Shown: positions 1 to 5,952, counted from the stretch's first letter. The stretch is 6,763 nucleotides of DNA from DATDCV01 sp036524155 (GCA_036524155.1 DATDCV010000093.1:1-6763); one strand, 5' to 3'. The notes: generated from the letters alone by a model not told the origin. A program made the numbers and translations.

Positions 1-1917
1 GCCGTGCTCGTCCCGGATCTCCAGGGCGTCGCCATCGAGCCGCAGACCCAGGGCCCGGTGCCAGCCGGCCGACCATTCCTCATCCGTCATCTCTGCGCCG
101 TCAGCCTTAACCCAAACGACGTCCTTCACGTTTGTTCCCCGAATGGGCCGGCCCTGGAAATATTTGTGGCGGCGTAGATTGGGGTGTTTGCGGCGAAAAG
201 AAATCAACCGGCACACAAAATCAAGAAAGGCCTGCTGCCTCTCATCCAGGTTCCAGTCATACCAGGATATTTCATTATCCTGGCAGTAAGCATTGTTGTT
301 GCCTTGTTGGGTGCGGCCGATCTCGTCCCCGCCGCAAATCATCGGAACTCCCTGGGAGAACAGCAACGTCGCCAGCAGATTCCTCCTTTGGCGATCGCGA
401 AGCTCAAGGACGCTCGTGTCAGCGGTTGGGCCCTCCGCCCCGTGATTCCAGGAATGGTTTTCGTTGGATCCGTCGCGATTCTCCTCGCCGTTGGCTTCGT
501 TATGCTTTTGGTCGTAGCTGACGAGATCTTGCAGGGTGAAGCCGTCGTGGGCAGTGATGAAATTGATGCTCGCCGAGGGCCGGCGACCGCTGGATTCGTA
601 GAGGTCGCTGCTCCCGCACAGGCGCGTCGCCAGCTCAGACAGCGTGCCTTCGTCACCTTTCCAGAATCGGCGGACGTCGTCGCGGTATTTCCCGTTCCAC
701 TCTGTCCAGCCCACCGGAAAATTGCCCACCTGGTAGCCGCCTTCACCCAGGTCCCAGGGTTCGGCAATGAGCTTTACCTGCGAGATCACGGGATCCTGAT
801 GAATGATGTCGAAGAAGGCGCCCAGGCGGTCCACCGCATGGAACTCGCGGGCGAGCGCCGCCGCCAGATCAAACCGGAAACCATCGACGTGCATCTCCAA
901 CACCCAGTAACGGAGGCTGTCCATGATGAGCTGAAGCACCTTCGGAGTGGTCATGTCCAGCGTGTTGCCACAGCCGGTGTAATCCATGTAGTAACGCAGA
1001 TCCGGATGCGTCAGCCGATAGTAGCCGAAGTTGTCGATCCCGCGAAACGACAGTGTGGGGCCCAGTTGATTACCCTCCGCAGTATGGTTGTATACCACGT
1101 CAAGGATCACTTCGATATCCGCGGCGTGCAACGCCTTGACCATCGTTTTGAACTCCCGCACCGCCTCAAACGGCGACCCTGACGAGGCGTAGCGCGGTTC
1201 AGGAGCAAAATATGCCAACGTGTTGTAACCCCAGTAATTTGACAGCTTGCGCTCCAGCAAACAGCGGTCTTGAACAAAATGGTGCACCGGCATCAACTCC
1301 ACCGCCGTCACTCCCAGCCGCGTGAAATGCGCGATGCTTTCTTCACACGCCAGTCCGGCGTAAGTCCCTCGCAACCCTTCCGCAACTGCCGGATGGCGCT
1401 GGGTGAAGCCTTTGACGTGCGTCTCGTAAATAATCGTTTCGCGCCACCGCCGGCAAGGCGGCCGGTCCCCGCCCCAGTCAAAGGCGGGATCGATCACCAC
1501 GCCCAGTGGCGCCAGCCCCGCGCTGTCGCGTTTGTCAAAGGACAGGTCCGCGTTCTTGTCGCCAACCCGGTAGCCGAAAAGCTCGTCCCCCCACCGGAGC
1601 GGGCGTCCAATCGCTCTCGCATAGGGATCCAGCAGGACCTTGTGCGGGTTAAATCGGTGTCCGGATCCCGGCTCGTATGGGCCATGCACACGGTAACCAT
1701 AAATCTGGCCGGGGCCCACACCCGGCACGTAGGCGTGCCAGACCTGATTCGTCGCTTCCGGCAGCGGAATCCGCCTGGTCTCACGCTTGGCGTCCGGGGA
1801 GTCGAACAGGCAAAGTTCGATGCGCTCGGCGTGCTCGGAAAACAACGTGAAATTCACCCCTTCCCCGTCCCAGGTCGCGCCGAGAGGATACGGTTTCCCT
1901 GGCAGAACTGTATTCAT
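1..1917 (-). CDS. glgX: Glycogen debranching enzyme GlgX (GH13 isoamylase-type), C-terminus cut by window edge
   Basis: GlgX hydrolyses alpha-1,6 branch points of glycogen (phosphorylase-limit dextrin) in the cytoplasm, releasing short maltooligosaccharides. The reading frame is open from the ATG at 1917 to base 1, giving 639 codons with no frameshift; the E. coli enzyme has about 657 residues and many homologues about 700, so only the C-terminal end is missing. Residues about 8-100 look like the N-terminal CBM48 domain (PLGATWDGEGVNFTLFSE). The GH13 barrel follows with all expected motifs: region I DVVYNHT at 273-279; the nucleophile D350 in DGFRFDLA; the acid/base E386 in LIAEPWD; the transition-state Asp D458 in ITAHDGFT; and the GlgX-typical NHSWNHGAEGPT stretch after it. 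The upstream frame reaches a stop with no other start codon, so ATG 1917 is the likely start, although its Shine-Dalgarno sequence is weak. It lies 265 bp downstream of the trehalose-6-phosphate synthase gene on the same strand. TreX or another isoamylase is a possible alternative name. Confidence 0.95.
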   Translation of the reverse strand, partial: MNTVLPGKPYPLGATWDGEGVNFTLFSEHAERIELCLFDSPDAKRETRRIPLPEATNQVWHAYVPGVGPGQIYGYRVHGPYEPGSGHRFNPHKVLLDPYARAIGRPLRWGDELFGYRVGDKNADLSFDKRDSAGLAPLGVVIDPAFDWGGDRPPCRRWRETIIYETHVKGFTQRHPAVAEGLRGTYAGLACEESIAHFTRLGVTAVELMPVHHFVQDRCLLERKLSNYWGYNTLAYFAPEPRYASSGSPFEAVREFKTMVKALHAADIEVILDVVYNHTAEGNQLGPTLSFRGIDNFGYYRLTHPDLRYYMDYTGCGNTLDMTTPKVLQLIMDSLRYWVLEMHVDGFRFDLAAALAREFHAVDRLGAFFDIIHQDPVISQVKLIAEPWDLGEGGYQVGNFPVGWTEWNGKYRDDVRRFWKGDEGTLSELATRLCGSSDLYESSGRRPSASINFITAHDGFTLQDLVSYDQKHNEANGEENRDGSNENHSWNHGAEGPTADTSVLELRDRQRRNLLATLLFSQGVPMICGGDEIGRTQQGNNNAYCQDNEISWYDWNLDERQQAFLDFVCRLISFRRKHPNLRRHKYFQGRPIRGTNVKDVVWVKADGAEMTDEEWSAGWHRALGLRLDGDALEIRDEHG

Positions 1918-2012
1918 CTCGACCGGTCCTGGTTTGGCTGTCGATCCGCCGCCGAGGCGAACGACGCGTAATCACCCAGGCCCACTGTCTTCCTTAGCTT
2001 GATGATTTCCAT
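1914..2012 (-). CDS. Possible 32-codon leader ORF overlapping the glgX start
   Basis: An ATG at 2012 opens a 32-codon frame (begins MEIIKLRKTVGLGDYASF, ends QDRSR) whose TGA stop overlaps the glgX ATG in an ATGA arrangement. Such overlaps often mean translational coupling, so this could be a small leader peptide that delivers ribosomes to glgX, whose own Shine-Dalgarno is weak. Against this, no good ribosome binding site precedes the ATG, I recognise no family, and an ORF this short can arise by chance in GC-rich DNA. Treat it as a candidate only. Confidence 0.22.
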   Translation of the reverse strand: MEIIKLRKTVGLGDYASFASAADRQPNQDRSR

Positions 2013-2042
2013 GGAACACCATTTCTGGGGGATGCGGATCCC

Positions 2043-2066
2043 TCCCCGACCGCTAAACGTCGGAGG
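2043..2066. repeat. Imperfect inverted repeat in glgX leader
   Basis: CCGAC (2046-2050) pairs with GTCGG (2059-2063) around an 8-nt loop. With a one-base bulge the stem extends by three more pairs (TCC with GGA). On the minus strand it would form in RNA about 125 nt ahead of glgX. No U-tract follows. It could be a leader hairpin or chance. Confidence 0.35.
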
Positions 2067-2103
2067 AATGTAATCTCATTCCATCCAAAATCCACCGCGA
2101 GCG

Positions 2104-2127
2104 GGCCGCTACGCTGATGAGGCGGCC
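2104..2127. repeat. GC-rich inverted repeat after the synthase gene
   Basis: GGCCGC at 2104-2109 pairs perfectly with GCGGCC at 2122-2127 around a 12-nt loop. It lies 56 bp past the stop codon of the synthase fusion gene. It might stabilise or attenuate the transcript, but the sequence after it on the minus strand is GC-rich rather than T-rich, so it is not a standard Rho-independent terminator. Confidence 0.35.
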
Positions 2128-2182
2128 TGATCCTTTCCGTCCTCCATCAAATGTCTCTGCAGGTTGCGCACTCTCGTCCTTC

Positions 2183-4447
2183 TCAAACCTTCGTCAAGGT
2201 CGCCGGAGGAGTCCGTATTCTTGTGAGTTCCTCTATCAAATTCCCTGCCCAGCGGTAGATGTTGTGCTCCCTTAAGGTTTCGCGCATCCGGCGCATCCGC
2301 GCCGACTTTTCCTCCGGATCCATTTCCAAGGCAGCGCGAATGGAATCGGCCAATTGCTCCGCGTCATACGGGTTGACGATCAACGCGTCCCGCAGTTCCT
2401 GCGCGGCACCCGTGAAGCGGCTTAATATGAGCGCACCACCCTCGTCCGCGCGCGCGGCCACGAACTCCTTGGCGACCAGGTTCATTCCGTCGTGCAGTGA
2501 TGTCACCATGCACACGTCTGCCAAGCGATAGTACGGCAATATCTCCTTGTGGCTGTGGTGCTTCATCAACAATACGATGGGCCTGTAATCCTTGCTTTTA
2601 AACTTCCAGTTAATGCGCTCGGCCTCCTGCTCCACCTCGGCCAGGAAATCGTGGTAACGTTTGATGTGCGTGCGGCTGGGCGCGCCCAGTTGGACAAAGG
2701 CGAACGCGCCCTGGTAGCGGGGGTACTTCTCCAAAAAGCGCTCGATGCCGTGAAAGCGCTCCAGCACGCCCTTGGTGTAGTCCATCCGTTCCACGCCCAC
2801 CCCCAAAAACTTCGTCTTCACACCGATCTCCTTCAGCAAGGTTGCACGGTCTTCCGTCGGCGCACCCGGCTCGGGTGGCACGTCCTCCAGCGCCTCCGGA
2901 AAAGCCACACTGATGGGAAAAGGCTTCACCAGTGTGGTGTGGCCGCCCTTCTTTACCGCGAATCGTTCCCAGTCAATGCGGCTTTCCAGAGCCCGGTCCA
3001 CGGTCTCCAAAAAATTGTTGCAGTGAAACTGGGTGTGAAAGCCCACCAGATCGGCGCCCAGCATCCCGTAAAGCAGCTCTCGCTGCCACGGGCAGATGCC
3101 AAACGCCTCGGGGTTGGGCCATGGGATGTGCCAAAACAACGCAATGCGGGCGTCGGGACGAAGTTCTTTGATCATCCGAGGCACCAGGGCGAAGTGATAA
3201 TCCTGAATCAGCACACAAGGCTCCTCCACGCCATTCGATTCCTCGGCCACAGCCTCGGCGAACTTGCGGTTAACCGCCTGATACTGGGCCCAATCCTCGG
3301 CGCGAAACACGGGCCGTGTATGCGCAATGTGACAAAGGGGCCACATCCCTTCGTTTGAAAAACCGTAATAGTAGCCGTTCTCCTCCTCTTTGGTAAGGGC
3401 CACGCGCCTTAAAGTGTAGTGGGGATCGTCGGGTGGAACCCTCAGGCGGTTCTTGCCGCCCACCACTTCAAAATCCGCATCGCCTGCGGCATGGGCAATC
3501 CAGGTGCCGCCTGAGGCACGCAGCACCGGCCCTAACGCCGTTACCAGGCCGCCAGCGGGTACAATACACTCCACCTTGCGCCCTTTGTGCATGTGCATGT
3601 AAGGCTCCCGGTTGGAAACCACAAAAAGTGGCCGCCCGTGCAGCTTGGCCCTCACATGCTCCTTGAGTCGCTCCGGCGTCCACAGCGATTCAGCCGTCTG
3701 GCGAAGGCGCGCCTCTTCCCCGGCGGCGGCCTTCGCGTCGGACAAATGCCGGGCAAAGGTGCTCACTTCTTTGGTAATGGGAGCGAACAAGTCCTCCCTG
3801 GGCAGGGTGAAGGTTGGCACCGATGCCTCACCCGCGCGAAGTTGTTTCATCCACTCCGCCATTTTGGCGATGGGGCCTATGATGCTCCAGCGAACGACCA
3901 GCAGGGTCACCAGTGCGATGAGAAATACCTGGACCAACACACGGAAAAACGCGATCCGCCAGATACGGGCGAGTTGCGACTCGATATAGGCCGCGTCTTG
4001 AAGCATTACCAATGCGCCTGCCGCCACATCCTTCGCACGGAGGGGCATGACATAAACGTGCACCCGCTTGTCTCCGATGGTTTCAAAAGTGCTCACGTCC
4101 ATATTCCGCTCCAAAGCGTCGACCACTAAACCGGACACAGAGGATAAACTGGCGGCTAGCTTTTCCGTCACCGCCAGCGCCCTCCCCTTGGCGTCAAAGA
4201 TGGCCATCCCTCTGACACGCTCGCGATTGCCAAACTTCTCCACTAGCCTCTGAAGGTTCACGGAGGAGCCCATTTGAATGGCGGGCACCACGGATTCCTG
4301 CAAGCTCTCCGCCAGCAGCCGGGACCGGCGTTCTATCTCCTCTTTCAGCCGAGAACGTTCCTGCTGCACATGAAAATAAGCCGAGAAGGCGGCGACGACA
4401 GCTACTGTCACCACCAGCGACACAATGAGACGCAAGGTTATACGCAT
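2183..4447 (-). CDS. otsA: Membrane sensor-HAMP / trehalose-6-phosphate synthase (GT20) fusion protein
   Basis: This 754-aa protein joins a transmembrane sensor module to a full GT20 synthase, which makes trehalose-6-phosphate from UDP-glucose and glucose-6-phosphate. Visible order: TM1 about 7-25; an extracytoplasmic region about 26-165 with a Cache/PAS-like stretch (MAIFDAKGRALAV, 81-93); TM2 about 167-187; HAMP about 187-240; a charged linker to about 270; GT20 about 272-742. Synthase motifs are intact: FVVSNREP (275-282), PAGGLVTAL (297-305), IQDYHF with D416, FWHIPWP with H440, GVERMDYTKG with R554 and K559, and HDGMNLVAKEF with D653 and E661. One difference is W-I-A-H (316-319) where E. 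coli-type enzymes have a W-x-G-W motif. E. coli OtsA is a soluble protein of about 470 residues, so the first 270 residues are extra. ATG 4447 is preceded by GGAG at 7 nt and lies 16 bp after the upstream stop. No OtsB domain is present. Donor and product specificity are inferred from the family. Confidence 0.93.
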   Translation of the reverse strand: MRITLRLIVSLVVTVAVVAAFSAYFHVQQERSRLKEEIERRSRLLAESLQESVVPAIQMGSSVNLQRLVEKFGNRERVRGMAIFDAKGRALAVTEKLAASLSSVSGLVVDALERNMDVSTFETIGDKRVHVYVMPLRAKDVAAGALVMLQDAAYIESQLARIWRIAFFRVLVQVFLIALVTLLVVRWSIIGPIAKMAEWMKQLRAGEASVPTFTLPREDLFAPITKEVSTFARHLSDAKAAAGEEARLRQTAESLWTPERLKEHVRAKLHGRPLFVVSNREPYMHMHKGRKVECIVPAGGLVTALGPVLRASGGTWIAHAAGDADFEVVGGKNRLRVPPDDPHYTLRRVALTKEEENGYYYGFSNEGMWPLCHIAHTRPVFRAEDWAQYQAVNRKFAEAVAEESNGVEEPCVLIQDYHFALVPRMIKELRPDARIALFWHIPWPNPEAFGICPWQRELLYGMLGADLVGFHTQFHCNNFLETVDRALESRIDWERFAVKKGGHTTLVKPFPISVAFPEALEDVPPEPGAPTEDRATLLKEIGVKTKFLGVGVERMDYTKGVLERFHGIERFLEKYPRYQGAFAFVQLGAPSRTHIKRYHDFLAEVEQEAERINWKFKSKDYRPIVLLMKHHSHKEILPYYRLADVCMVTSLHDGMNLVAKEFVAARADEGGALILSRFTGAAQELRDALIVNPYDAEQLADSIRAALEMDPEEKSARMRRMRETLREHNIYRWAGNLIEELTRIRTPPATLTKV

Positions 4448-4458
4448 GAAATAGCTCC
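4448..4458 (-). promoter_or_regulatory. Ribosome binding site of the synthase fusion gene
   Basis: The minus strand reads GGAG (4458-4455), then a 7-nt spacer and the ATG at 4447. This supports the chosen start, which also places TM1 right at the N-terminus. Confidence 0.7.
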
Positions 4459-4463
4459 GCGAC

Positions 4464-4757
4464 TCACGGCTTGATCAACGGCTTGCCCGGATGCAGCAGA
4501 TGCCACAACGTCACATGGCCCTTGATGGCGGTCGTATAAGGCAGCGCGCACGCAATCGTCACCCCGGCGGCCATCCTCACCAAGTCGTACGCGCCCGGCA
4601 GTGGATGACCCAACTTCCGCATGACGACGTCCACACAGGTTACCGTCATCATGATGAGCAAGCCCACCCCGGCCACCCCGGCCGTCGCCCGCACCAGCCT
4701 CACCAGGCCGATCTCCAGAAACTCCCACCGCCCGGTCGTCGCCGTTCTCGGCATCAT
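4464..4757 (-). pseudogene. Truncated TRAP transporter small permease (DctQ-like), N-terminal half only
   Basis: The 97-aa product matches the first half of a DctQ-family subunit, the small membrane component of TRAP transporters that import organic acids with an SBP (DctP) and a large permease (DctM). TM1 is at about 24-45 and runs into the family-like VDVVMRKLG; then comes HPLPGAYDLVR (51-61), TM2 about 59-77 and the characteristic KGHV at 79-82. DctQ proteins are usually about 160-190 aa with four TM helices; here the frame ends 15 residues after KGHV, and the next DNA is the synthase gene, so TM3-TM4 are gone rather than frameshifted. No dctP or dctM lies in the window. The start is well supported: GGAGGG lies 6 nt ahead of ATG 4757, which overlaps the stop of the preceding fragment (ATGA). 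A second ATG follows directly. It is probably a gene remnant, though it may still be translated into a two-helix protein. Confidence 0.65.
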
Positions 4758-4960
4758 CTCCGTCCCTCCAGCTTCGCCCCCGGAGACGCCCGCCGGATCG
4801 CCACCCGCACCACCTCGAAACCATCCTGCTCCCTAAAGAAACCTTCAGGGCTCTCCAGAACGAATGCCGAATCATCCACAATAAGTGTACGAATCCGCCT
4901 TGGCTTCATCCCGATCCGCTCGGCAGCCCCTTCACGCTTTCCTCCCTTCCCCCTTCTCAT
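4754..4960 (-). pseudogene. Truncated response-regulator receiver domain
   Basis: The product (68 aa from ATG 4960) contains the opening strand and helix of a receiver domain, IRTLIVDDSAFVLES with the acidic pair D29-D30, then GFFREQDGFEVVRVA, resembling NarL/LuxR-type regulators. The match stops at about residue 54, before the beta-3 phospho-acceptor Asp, and the last residues (IRRASPGAKLEGRR) look unrelated. It therefore cannot be a working receiver. A proline at 39 falls inside what should be helix 1, as expected from relaxed selection. Two starts are possible: ATG 4960, with GGAGG at 8 nt and an ATGA overlap with the upstream gene's stop, or ATG 4909 (51 aa), which fits the usual receiver N-terminus better but has a poor ribosome site. 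The TGA stop overlaps the DctQ-like ATG. The likely origin is a deletion joining a regulator 5' end to DNA just ahead of dctQ. Confidence 0.6.
4758..4769 (-). promoter_or_regulatory. Shine-Dalgarno for the DctQ-like fragment
   Basis: The minus strand reads GGAGGG (4769-4764), then ACGGAG and ATGATG. The site lies within the last codons of the receiver fragment. Its preservation suggests that the deletion junction lies upstream of this point. Confidence 0.6.
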
Positions 4961-5280
4961 GGTGCAAACCTCCACAGGCCCCATGCCACCAGGCACTGCA
5001 GCGCCCAAAACTGTCCCACTGGCCACCAAAAACCGCCTAGCTGCGAACTCCATACCTGATACGCCACCTGCTGCACCGCCAGGCCGACAACAACCCCCGC
5101 GACAGCACCCGCCGGCCGCTTCCGCTTGTTCAACACAAATACCCCGCCCCAAATCAGCGCTGCGCTCAACGCCGCCGACATCAGGTAGCCCGCGTGTCGC
5201 GGACCAAACAGGATACTCACCGCGGCCACATGCACCGCGGCTACCAGCAGAACGATCCCCGTAACGCTGCTGCCTCTCAT
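4957..5280 (-). CDS. Small multi-pass membrane protein (107 aa), unknown function
   Basis: The product is strongly hydrophobic, with about four membrane segments near residues 6-26, 30-50, 57-77 and 84-103. A basic loop, NKRKRPAG (51-58), marks a cytoplasmic turn by the positive-inside rule. The last helix is rich in aromatic residues (GGFWWPVGQFWALQCLVAWGLW, 82-103). I recognise no family or catalytic motif. The start ATG 5280 is preceded by GAGGAG close by. A longer frame continues upstream, but that part reads as low-complexity non-membrane sequence overlapping the upstream gene, so I reject it. The gene lies 23 bp downstream of the other small membrane-protein gene, and its TGA overlaps the next ATG by 4 bp, which suggests an operon. 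It is probably an integral inner-membrane protein. Confidence 0.7.
   Translation of the reverse strand: MRGSSVTGIVLLVAAVHVAAVSILFGPRHAGYLMSAALSAALIWGGVFVLNKRKRPAGAVAGVVVGLAVQQVAYQVWSSQLGGFWWPVGQFWALQCLVAWGLWRFAP
4961..4973 (-). promoter_or_regulatory. Shine-Dalgarno for the receiver fragment
   Basis: The minus strand reads GGAGG (4973-4969), 8 nt ahead of ATG 4960 and inside the 3' end of the upstream membrane-protein gene. With the ATGA overlap, this favours ATG 4960 over ATG 4909 and suggests coupled translation. Confidence 0.55.
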
Positions 5281-5289
5281 GCGCTCCTC
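5281..5289 (-). promoter_or_regulatory. Ribosome binding site of the 107-aa membrane protein
   Basis: The minus strand reads GAGGAG (5289-5284) just ahead of ATG 5280, in the 23-bp gap after the upstream stop. This supports the short 107-aa product over the longer upstream frame. Confidence 0.6.
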
Positions 5290-5303
5290 AGTCCGCCACC
5301 GCC

Positions 5304-5714
5304 CTAAGCTGCCCGTTTCCCCGTCTTCTGTCCTTCTGCCCCCGGGTTCTCCGTCGGGCTGGCTGCCGGCACGTCGAACACCACCCCCGACCAGGCAATC
5401 CGCACCAGCATCCCCAGGGAAAGCACCAAGAGCACGGTAGTCACCATCCCCACCGTCCGACTCTCTCGAGACCAGCTCTCGAACGTCTGCGGCAGCAATA
5501 CCAAGCATACGGGAATAAGCGTCAGCAGCGGCAGCGCCTTCCCTCCGCTCCGTGCCAGCGCCCGCACGCCCCAGACAAGGCAGAGCGCGCCCCCGACCAA
5601 GCCCGTAACCAGCGTGGACCGGGCCGGCCCCGGGGCCAAATGATACGCGAGATAACTAAGGCCCGCGAGCAGCAGGCTGTAAACGACAAGTAGAAGACCG
5701 ATAGTTTTGTTCAT
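5304..5714 (-). CDS. Small multi-pass membrane protein (136 aa), unknown function
   Basis: The protein has about four hydrophobic segments (5-25, 34-52, 60-77, 87-107) and a polar tail (about 115-136: PAASPTENPGAEGQKTGKRAA). The N-terminal half (MNKTIGLLLVVYSLLLAG, then GPARSTLVTGLVGGAL) is vaguely like TMEM14-type small membrane proteins, which have glycine-rich helices and an S-L-x-x-G-L motif, but I would not assign the family. ATG 5714 has no clear Shine-Dalgarno; it is chosen because the hydrophobic segment begins directly after it and codon use is good. It appears to be the first gene of the compact minus-strand cluster, since about 550 bp without a convincing gene lies upstream, so a promoter probably lies there. 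Its function and any link to trehalose metabolism are unknown. Confidence 0.7.
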   Translation of the reverse strand: MNKTIGLLLVVYSLLLAGLSYLAYHLAPGPARSTLVTGLVGGALCLVWGVRALARSGGKALPLLTLIPVCLVLLPQTFESWSRESRTVGMVTTVLLVLSLGMLVRIAWSGVVFDVPAASPTENPGAEGQKTGKRAA

Positions 5715-5832
5715 CGGGCAAACGACAAGGCTTGAATTGCCCTGGCAACCAGTGCCACTGTCGGATGCAAGCTGAACCCCGGCGATTGATTATCCCCGCG
5801 CGGAGAGGAGGACCCTCCGTCTCAGGCCACTG

Positions 5833-5876
5833 CGTCCGAAGCTTCATTGCGCCAAAGCAATTCACTACTTCGGATG
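5833..5876. repeat. Nested inverted repeat
   Basis: TCCGAAG (5835-5841) pairs with CTTCGGA (5868-5874), and inside it ATTGC (5846-5850) pairs with GCAAT (5857-5861) around a 6-nt loop. On the plus strand the outer stem gains a G-U and a C-G pair, reaching 9 pairs. The two-level structure is stronger than expected from a random short palindrome. Confidence 0.55.
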
Positions 5877-5900
5877 GCGGCCCGACCACCCGGGTTTTCC

Positions 5901-5922
5901 TCCGACAGTAGGCACCGTCGGA
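5901..5922. repeat. Inverted repeat, 6-bp stem
   Basis: TCCGAC (5901-5906) pairs perfectly with GTCGGA (5917-5922) around a 10-nt loop. It directly follows an 8-bp palindrome, ACCCGGGT, at 5888-5895. Confidence 0.45.
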
Positions 5923-5928
5923 CCCTTG

Positions 5929-5952
5929 AGTGAGGAGCCGGAGCGCCTCACT
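5929..5952. repeat. Strong hairpin with tetraloop
   Basis: AGTGAGG (5929-5935) pairs with CCTCACT (5946-5952). After one A/G mismatch the stem continues with GC/GC and closes on a CGGA tetraloop. It is the most compact structure in the region. No T-run follows on either strand, so it is more like a REP-type or regulatory hairpin than an intrinsic terminator. Confidence 0.55.

Larger units (their letters stand above)
1918..2182 (-). other. Intergenic region between the otsA-fusion gene and glgX
   Basis: This 265-bp stretch separates the synthase stop from the glgX ATG. It contains the candidate 32-codon ORF and two short inverted repeats (listed separately). Neither hairpin is followed by a T-run on the minus strand, so I see no classic intrinsic terminator. 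I found no convincing -35/-10 pair. Readthrough from the synthase gene into glgX is therefore possible but not shown. Confidence 0.6.

Noticed and set aside
339..767. Minus-strand ORF of 142 codons within glgX
   Set aside because: Different frame of glgX with low-complexity Thr/Arg/Ser composition; the glgX frame itself is continuous here.
184..1182. Long plus-strand ORF (332 codons)
   Set aside because: It lies opposite glgX, whose minus-strand frame has all GH13 catalytic motifs. Long antisense frames are common in GC-rich genes, and the product resembles no family.
1270..1971. Plus-strand ORF of 233 codons
   Set aside because: Antisense shadow of the glgX N-terminal half; rich in R, P and H as expected for a shadow frame.
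2549..3358. Plus-strand ORF of 269 codons
   Set aside because: Antisense to the GT20 catalytic domain, whose motifs are all in the minus-strand frame.
3587..4129. Plus-strand ORF of 180 codons
   Set aside because: Antisense to the sensor/HAMP part of the synthase fusion; no recognisable protein.
4438..4881. Minus-strand ORF of 147 codons overlapping the DctQ-like fragment
   Set aside because: Gly/Arg/Asp-rich out-of-frame product; it contains no DctQ or REC similarity, while the other two frames do.
4491..5264. Plus-strand ORF of 257 codons
   Set aside because: Pro/Arg/His-rich antisense product crossing several minus-strand genes that have proper starts and ribosome sites.
5281..5508. N-terminal extension of the 107-aa membrane protein
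   Set aside because: The extension overlaps the upstream membrane-protein gene in another frame and lacks gene-like composition; ATG 5280 has its own ribosome site.
5715..5800. Sigma-70 promoter for the membrane-protein operon
   Set aside because: GATAAT-like and TTGCAT-like hexamers occur but not at matching spacing, so I do not annotate one.
5929..5952. Intrinsic terminator
   Set aside because: The hairpin is strong, but neither strand has the T-run required after it.
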